Of a stretch of DNA of 44,021 bases, positions 40,901 to 44,021 are shown one piece after another; within the stretch, counting starts at the first letter, position 1; each line of letters opens with the position of its first letter. The DNA is from JAGVPT01 sp964384415 (lineage in GTDB: Bacteria; Bacteroidota; Ignavibacteria; UBA10030; UBA8401). The notes under the pieces were generated by a model that saw only the letters and a list, made by a program, of their open reading frames with translations, did no database searches and was not told where the DNA came from. The stretch spans positions 1-44,021 of the forward strand of contig CAYLMV010000019.1 in NCBI GenBank assembly GCA_964384415.1, given 5' to 3'. The translations under genes and the position numbers were made by a program.

Positions 40901-41099
40901 TGATCTTGGAGACATTGTTTTCGACCTCGTACGGAGACGCACCCGGATAAATGGTCGTGATCGTCACGACGGGAATCGACATTTTCGGCAGCAATTCATA
41001 ATTAAGCTGGAAATAGCTGAAAAGTCCGAGCACACCGAGCACGGTAAAGGCAACGACCACGAGTGTCGGCCGCTTGATTGATAATTCGGTAATAGTCAT
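37941..41099 (-). CDS. RND efflux pump inner-membrane transporter (HAE-1/AcrB type)
   Basis: The 1052-residue protein is a full-length RND permease. The start MTITELSIKRPTLVVVAFTV is typical of the family. Transmembrane helix 4 contains the two adjacent proton-relay aspartates (GILVDDSIVVLENIYHHLE), and the large periplasmic loops between helices 1-2 and 7-8 are in place (INRVNGVTSIGIQVVKQSDA; FINNRGQQIELQQ-like segment). As a trimer it would use the proton gradient to expel drugs, detergents or lipids with the fusion and TolC proteins encoded upstream. The Asp-Asp pair argues for the drug (HAE) rather than heavy-metal (CzcA) subgroup. It starts 19 bases after the fusion protein gene and is the last gene of the operon. 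Confidence 0.95.
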   Translation of the reverse strand: MTITELSIKRPTLVVVAFTVLGVLGLFSYFQLNYELLPKMSIPVVTITTIYPGASPYEVENNVSKIIEDAVSGIDKIDNVRSSSLEGLSLVIIEFKQDANIDFVVQDASRKVNAVLAQLPTDAKQPTVSKIAFDEIPVLRMGVTSQMDARQFYQFMIDQVQPRISKIAGVAQVALSGGDEREIRVNLDANKVRAYGLSVPQVVQAVRSANMDFPTGNFKDVDKQFVVRIAGKFSSVEDLRRLVVGRTRQGGDIHLDAIAEVQDGRKDYTLINRVNGVTSIGIQVVKQSDANAVSVSKLVRQELQKIQEEYKKQGIVFTIAEDSSTFTLDAANAVKKDLSLAVVMVAIVMLLFLHSIRNSFIVLVAIPASLITTFGFMYAMDFSLNMMTLLGMSLVIGILVDDSIVVLENIYHHLENGEEQRAAALHGRNEIGFAALSITMVDVVVFLPLSLVSGIVGQIMRQYALVVVGSTLTSLFVSFTITPTLASRFAKLERMSDRTLLGRFALAFERYYHRLSDFYQNLLRWALVNKAKVGIATVALLLVSLLFPALGLIGNEFMPQSDRGEFGVSIELEPGTTIEQNNQTTLRIERIFAQMPEIEKVFTGVGAQATGSISLSSSNLTQLNVTLVPKEKRKKTTGDVGEEIKTKLKQIPGLKVYVNPIGLFGSADQASIQIAVNGTDFGVITKAARQVEDVLRSVPGTTDVRLSSETGKPEMQIAIDREKLAQLGLSVADVGTTLRIALTGDDLSKFRDGNTEYDIRIRFDEFNRTRTDDIARIAFVNNRGQQIELQQFATINQSSGPTKLERRDRIGIIYVNGQTLGRPTGTIMEDFKNRMAGVQLPPGVSLSYLGMEKMRAEGFTSLFLAMLTGILFIYLIMVALYDSYVYPFVVLFSIPFAMVGSMVALAATGKALSIFTMLGIIMLMGLVAKNAILLVDRTNQTRLDRGLSVYEALLEAAQSRLRPILMTTLTMIFGMLPIALSTASGSEWKSGLAWALIGGLTSSLLLTLVVVPVVYMKVDEWKEKVPAFFSKPSDHLKRFRIFGLRKASVPAL

Positions 41100-41118
41100 G
41101 TCAGTTTTCCTTTAGGGG

Positions 41119-42183
41119 TCAGTCGTTGCGAACGGTGACCGGAGCGTTATCGGTCAGGTTACTCATGCCATCGGTGACGACTGCTTCGCCCACTTGAAGG
41201 CCGCTGGAGATCTCAACGTTTGTACCAACTTCCTTCACCGGCACGACGCTTCGGAGCGTGGCGATATTATTCTTCACAACAAACACCTTTGCATCCTGGA
41301 AACTTCCGATAATAGCTTCACGCGGAATCACCATGCCCGCCGCGCTTGAGCGCGGTTCGATCGATATCGTAACAAACATGCCGGCCCGAAGTTGCTGCTT
41401 CGGGTTGTCGAGAAGAACCTCTACGGAATACGTGTGGCCTTCATCTCCCTTCGAAGCGACCGTAAATACTTTTCCGGCGAACGACGTCTCGGGGTATACA
41501 TCCGTCGTCACTTCCGCGGGATCTCCCACGCGGAGGCGGAAGACATCTTTCTCAGCGACAAAGATCTTCGCTTTCATCTTTGATATGTCGACAATATTGG
41601 CAATTTGAGTCGCTTGCGGCGCCCCCATGACCATCGTTCCGAGGTTCACATACCGGGCAGTGACAATCCCGGAAATCGGCGTCGTGATCTTTGTGTCGCT
41701 CAGCTGCCGTTTTGCTGCGATAAACTGCGCTTCCGCAGACTGACTCGACCACCGGGCCTGTTCGATCTGCATATCGGAGACCGAATGCTCTGTCGACAAA
41801 GCCTCGTACCGGAGCAGATCTTTCTTCGCCCTTTCATACGTCACGCGTGCGGCCATGAACGCGGCGGCCTTTAGCTCGCTGTCCACTTCAACGAGGACTG
41901 AACCTGCCTTTTTATAGTCGCCCACTTCAACGTCCACCTTCAGCACGCGGCCCTGCGTTTCGGAAAGCACAACGACGTCGTTTATTGCATTGAGCGTTCC
42001 AACCGCCGTGATTTTTTCTTCGACGGTTTCCTTTTGCACCGCGGCGACCGAAACCGAGGCCGCCGTGGAGAGCGAGTCGGTTTTTGAAGCGGCATTCAGC
42101 TCCACTTTGCTTCGGGCGATCAGCGCGATAAGGATGACCACAATGACAATGCCTATGATCGCTATTTTATTTCTCGTTCTCAT
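41119..42183 (-). CDS. RND efflux membrane fusion protein (AcrA/HlyD type)
   Basis: The 354-residue periplasmic adaptor links the pump to the TolC channel. It has an N-terminal membrane anchor (residues 7-25) without a lipobox, a lipoyl half-motif around VLSETQGRVLKVDVEVGDYK, an alpha-hairpin (about 105-150), the second lipoyl half (ITTPISGIVTARYVNLGTMV), a beta-barrel domain and a membrane-proximal domain with MFVTISIEPRS. It lies between the TolC gene (30 bases) and the pump gene (19 bases). Confidence 0.93.
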   Translation of the reverse strand: MRTRNKIAIIGIVIVVILIALIARSKVELNAASKTDSLSTAASVSVAAVQKETVEEKITAVGTLNAINDVVVLSETQGRVLKVDVEVGDYKKAGSVLVEVDSELKAAAFMAARVTYERAKKDLLRYEALSTEHSVSDMQIEQARWSSQSAEAQFIAAKRQLSDTKITTPISGIVTARYVNLGTMVMGAPQATQIANIVDISKMKAKIFVAEKDVFRLRVGDPAEVTTDVYPETSFAGKVFTVASKGDEGHTYSVEVLLDNPKQQLRAGMFVTISIEPRSSAAGMVIPREAIIGSFQDAKVFVVKNNIATLRSVVPVKEVGTNVEISSGLQVGEAVVTDGMSNLTDNAPVTVRND

Positions 42184-42213
42184 GAATGATACCCTCTTCC
42201 GTAGTGTTCATCG

Positions 42214-43560
42214 CTATTCGCCGATCGACTTGGAAAGCTGTGCGACGGCGAGTTCATAGTTGACCAGTGATTGAGTTAAGTTGAGTTTGGCCTGCAGGAG
42301 GTCGACTTCCGCATCGCGAAGGTCAGAGTTGACAACGAGTCCCTGCGCGTATTTACCCTTGACAATCCGGTAATTTTCTTCTGCCTGAACGACGCCCTGC
42401 TCGGAGACCGCTTTGCGTTCCTTTGCTTTCTCTATAGATAGAAAGCACTGGGTTACTTCGAGCGTGACGCCGTCCTCGACCATCGATAGCCCTTCCTGGG
42501 CCTGGGCGAGTTGGGCCTGTGCTTCGGCTGTTTGATATCCTGTCTGCCACCAGTTCCAAATGTCGTACGACACGGAAACCGAGACGTCCCACGTGCCTTT
42601 GAACTCGTCCATCATCGGAAAGTAACGCTGGTTCGGGCGGAGATAGTTGTAATTCCCGACCATGTAGATCTGCGGCCACCAGCTTCCCCTTGCCGATACG
42701 AGTCCGGCTTCCCCAGCTTTCACCCGAGCGTTCATCCCGAGAACCTCCGGACGTTTTTCAAGAGCACGCTTGATCAAAGAATCGACAGCGTCCCAGGCCT
42801 GATCGTTCACCTGGATCGCAGAGGCAAGCACGATCTCCGTTCGAAGCGGGATGCCGAGCGTATTGTTGAGTGCGTACATGGCGAGTCGGACGTTATTATC
42901 CGCGTCGATCTGCCGGACGCGGGCATCGGAGAGCTGGACCTGGACCTTCATCACATCGTTCTTTGTCAGGAAGCCCTGGCTCTGCAGATTCTCTGCATCG
43001 GTGAGGTGACTTTTCACCTGTCCGACGTTGTCATCGACGAACTTCTTGGATTCAATCGCCCGGTAGAGCGTCCAGTATGCCTCTTCGATATTGTATGTGA
43101 CCTCCGCTTTGTCTCTCCGAAAATCCTGTTCCGTCGCGCGCGCAGTGTAGTCTGCCGCCTCAATGGCTCCCGAAACTTTGCGTCCGGTAAAAAGCGGCTG
43201 CTGGAGCGTTGCCCGCAAAGTGTAATTATTGAGGATTGTCGGCGACAGGGTCATCGCCACATCGGATGGGGGAAATCCGACGCCAAATGAATTTGCGGGA
43301 AGCGTAACTGCTTCAGGCGGCACATCGCTTAGTCGCGAGTAGACGCCGTTGAACTTCAGGGAGGGCAGCCCTAGCGTGTTCGTCTGGCTTGCTCTGGCAT
43401 CGGCCGCATCGAGTCTGAACTGGGATGTGTGGAGCGCCTTGCTGTTCTCGAGCCCGAGCCGGATCGCCTGGTCTATTGTTAACGTGAGTCTTGGTTGAGC
43501 GGTAAGGAGCATTGAAGCGAGAGCCAGGAGTACCGCTATTGATAATGATCGTTGTATCAT
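42214..43560 (-). CDS. TolC family outer-membrane efflux protein
   Basis: The 448-residue protein has a signal peptide (MIQRSLSIAVLLALASMLLT) and two repeats of the OEP fold: long coiled helices containing LTIDQAIRLGLENSKALH and AQLAQAQEGLSMVEDGV, with strands (YTLRATLQQPLF; WDVSVSVSYDIWN) that build the outer-membrane barrel. It provides the exit channel of the efflux system. It is 22 bases behind the TetR-type regulator gene and 30 bases ahead of the fusion protein gene, so the four genes form one operon. Confidence 0.93.
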   Translation of the reverse strand: MIQRSLSIAVLLALASMLLTAQPRLTLTIDQAIRLGLENSKALHTSQFRLDAADARASQTNTLGLPSLKFNGVYSRLSDVPPEAVTLPANSFGVGFPPSDVAMTLSPTILNNYTLRATLQQPLFTGRKVSGAIEAADYTARATEQDFRRDKAEVTYNIEEAYWTLYRAIESKKFVDDNVGQVKSHLTDAENLQSQGFLTKNDVMKVQVQLSDARVRQIDADNNVRLAMYALNNTLGIPLRTEIVLASAIQVNDQAWDAVDSLIKRALEKRPEVLGMNARVKAGEAGLVSARGSWWPQIYMVGNYNYLRPNQRYFPMMDEFKGTWDVSVSVSYDIWNWWQTGYQTAEAQAQLAQAQEGLSMVEDGVTLEVTQCFLSIEKAKERKAVSEQGVVQAEENYRIVKGKYAQGLVVNSDLRDAEVDLLQAKLNLTQSLVNYELAVAQLSKSIGE

Positions 43561-43582
43561 CGTTTCCTCGAATTATGAGATG

Positions 43583-44021
43583 TTACTTCTTGGGCTTTAC
43601 CTGAGAGACATATTCGAGACGCGCTTCGGGAGTGAGGATTGCATCCATGAGGAGTTGAAACGAGGCATCAAGCGTCTTCATCAGATCTATCTTCCGTTCC
43701 CTGCTCCAGATCTCTCCTTCTCGGTCAATCAGGGTCAGCAGAGAAGCTGTGTTCGACCAGATGATTATTGCCATGTCAATAGGATTAACATCATCCCTTA
43801 TCTTCCCTTCTCGCACGCCCCGATTGAACAAATCAATGATCTGTTCCCAATTCTTCCCGCTTTCGGCGGCGTACTCGCTTTTCATTCCCTCCGATACTTG
43901 CCCGTGGACATTGGCCTGGTGATAGGAATTCATCATGCGGTAATAGTGCTTCTGAGTGCGGAAGAAATCCTTGTACGCTTCGTCCAACTGCTGGAGTGTC
44001 AATACGACTGAGTTCCCGCGG
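43583..44021 (-). CDS. TetR family regulator, C-terminal ligand-binding part, runs off right edge
   Basis: The frame is open to the window edge, so the visible 145 residues are the C-terminal part of a longer protein; the TTG at 44002 is not a real start. The sequence is all-helical with LDEAYKDFFRTQKHYYRMMN, GREGKIRDD-like turn (VREGKIRDDVNPIDMAI) and IIWSNTASLLTLID, the helix 6-8 pattern of TetR ligand-binding domains in which the R-E-G-x-I/L-R motif is common. The DNA-binding helix-turn-helix lies outside the window. As the first gene of the efflux operon it probably represses it until a pump substrate binds. Confidence 0.8.
   Translation of the reverse strand, partial: RGNSVVLTLQQLDEAYKDFFRTQKHYYRMMNSYHQANVHGQVSEGMKSEYAAESGKNWEQIIDLFNRGVREGKIRDDVNPIDMAIIIWSNTASLLTLIDREGEIWSRERKIDLMKTLDASFQLLMDAILTPEARLEYVSQVKPKK

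Noticed and set aside
1..44021. CRISPR array, prophage or antiphage defence island
   Set aside because: No regularly spaced direct repeats, cas genes, phage structural genes or recognisable defence genes were found anywhere in the window.

Overview
The window (about 44 kb, three 100-base N gaps) reads like a draft-genome scaffold from a Bacteroidota/Chlorobi-group bacterium, most likely of the Ignavibacteria/Kryptonia side. The evidence is a type IX secretion C-terminal sorting domain of the LQNYPNPFNPST type, the N-terminus of a gingipain-like C25 peptidase, a 31-residue basic mS38/COX24-type ribosomal protein starting MPSGKKRKRHK, and a DUF4097 protein. Promoters that can be read are ordinary sigma-70 types (one is TTGACA-N17-TATAAT), not the TAnnTTTG type of Bacteroidetes proper. 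The species cannot be named from the sequence.

Layout. 1-965: N-terminal part of a C25-type secreted peptidase running off the left edge. 1132-8226: surface polysaccharide operon on the minus strand (Wzx flippase, three GT4 glycosyltransferases, a GT-C membrane glycosyltransferase, a WecG/TagA glycosyltransferase). 8367-11291: EF-G-like GTPase, DUF948 and YtxH proteins. 11434-16988: housekeeping genes on the minus strand in two units: sppA, an HU gene, a zinc-ribbon/TPR protein and the mini ribosomal protein behind a consensus promoter; and tsaD-trpA-chorismate mutase-mltG with overlapping or nearly touching genes. 17029-17181 is a MITE-like repeat. 17415-18872: PBP4-type D,D-carboxypeptidase, convergent with a DUF4097 protein. 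20410-23832: M28 glutaminyl-cyclase-like lipoprotein, an unknown membrane protein, prmA and ppx. 23826-28269, minus strand: lipoprotein, cysteine desulfurase, then an ECF sigma/anti-sigma/Spy-like trio and a Wzi-like outer membrane protein interrupted by a gap; then terC.

29527-36063 looks accessory: tRNA-Leu(CAG), a decayed IS3-type transposase directly behind it, and a 1676-residue nine-PAS hybrid histidine kinase. A near-perfect second copy of the tRNA 3' end lies just past the kinase, so this may be a roughly 6-kb element integrated at the tRNA. 36064-37845 encodes a secreted FG-GAP/UnbV protein with a type IX sorting domain. It is convergent with a complete RND efflux operon (TetR, TolC, membrane fusion protein, pump; 44021 down to 37941) whose terminator lies inside the last codons of the FG-GAP gene.

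Most of the window is ordinary core genome. The best candidates for something undescribed are the tRNA-bounded kinase islet with its unusual SnoaL-like plus nine-PAS architecture, the MITE-like repeat beside the tsaD promoter, and the apparently leaderless promoters of tsaD and the cysteine desulfurase.
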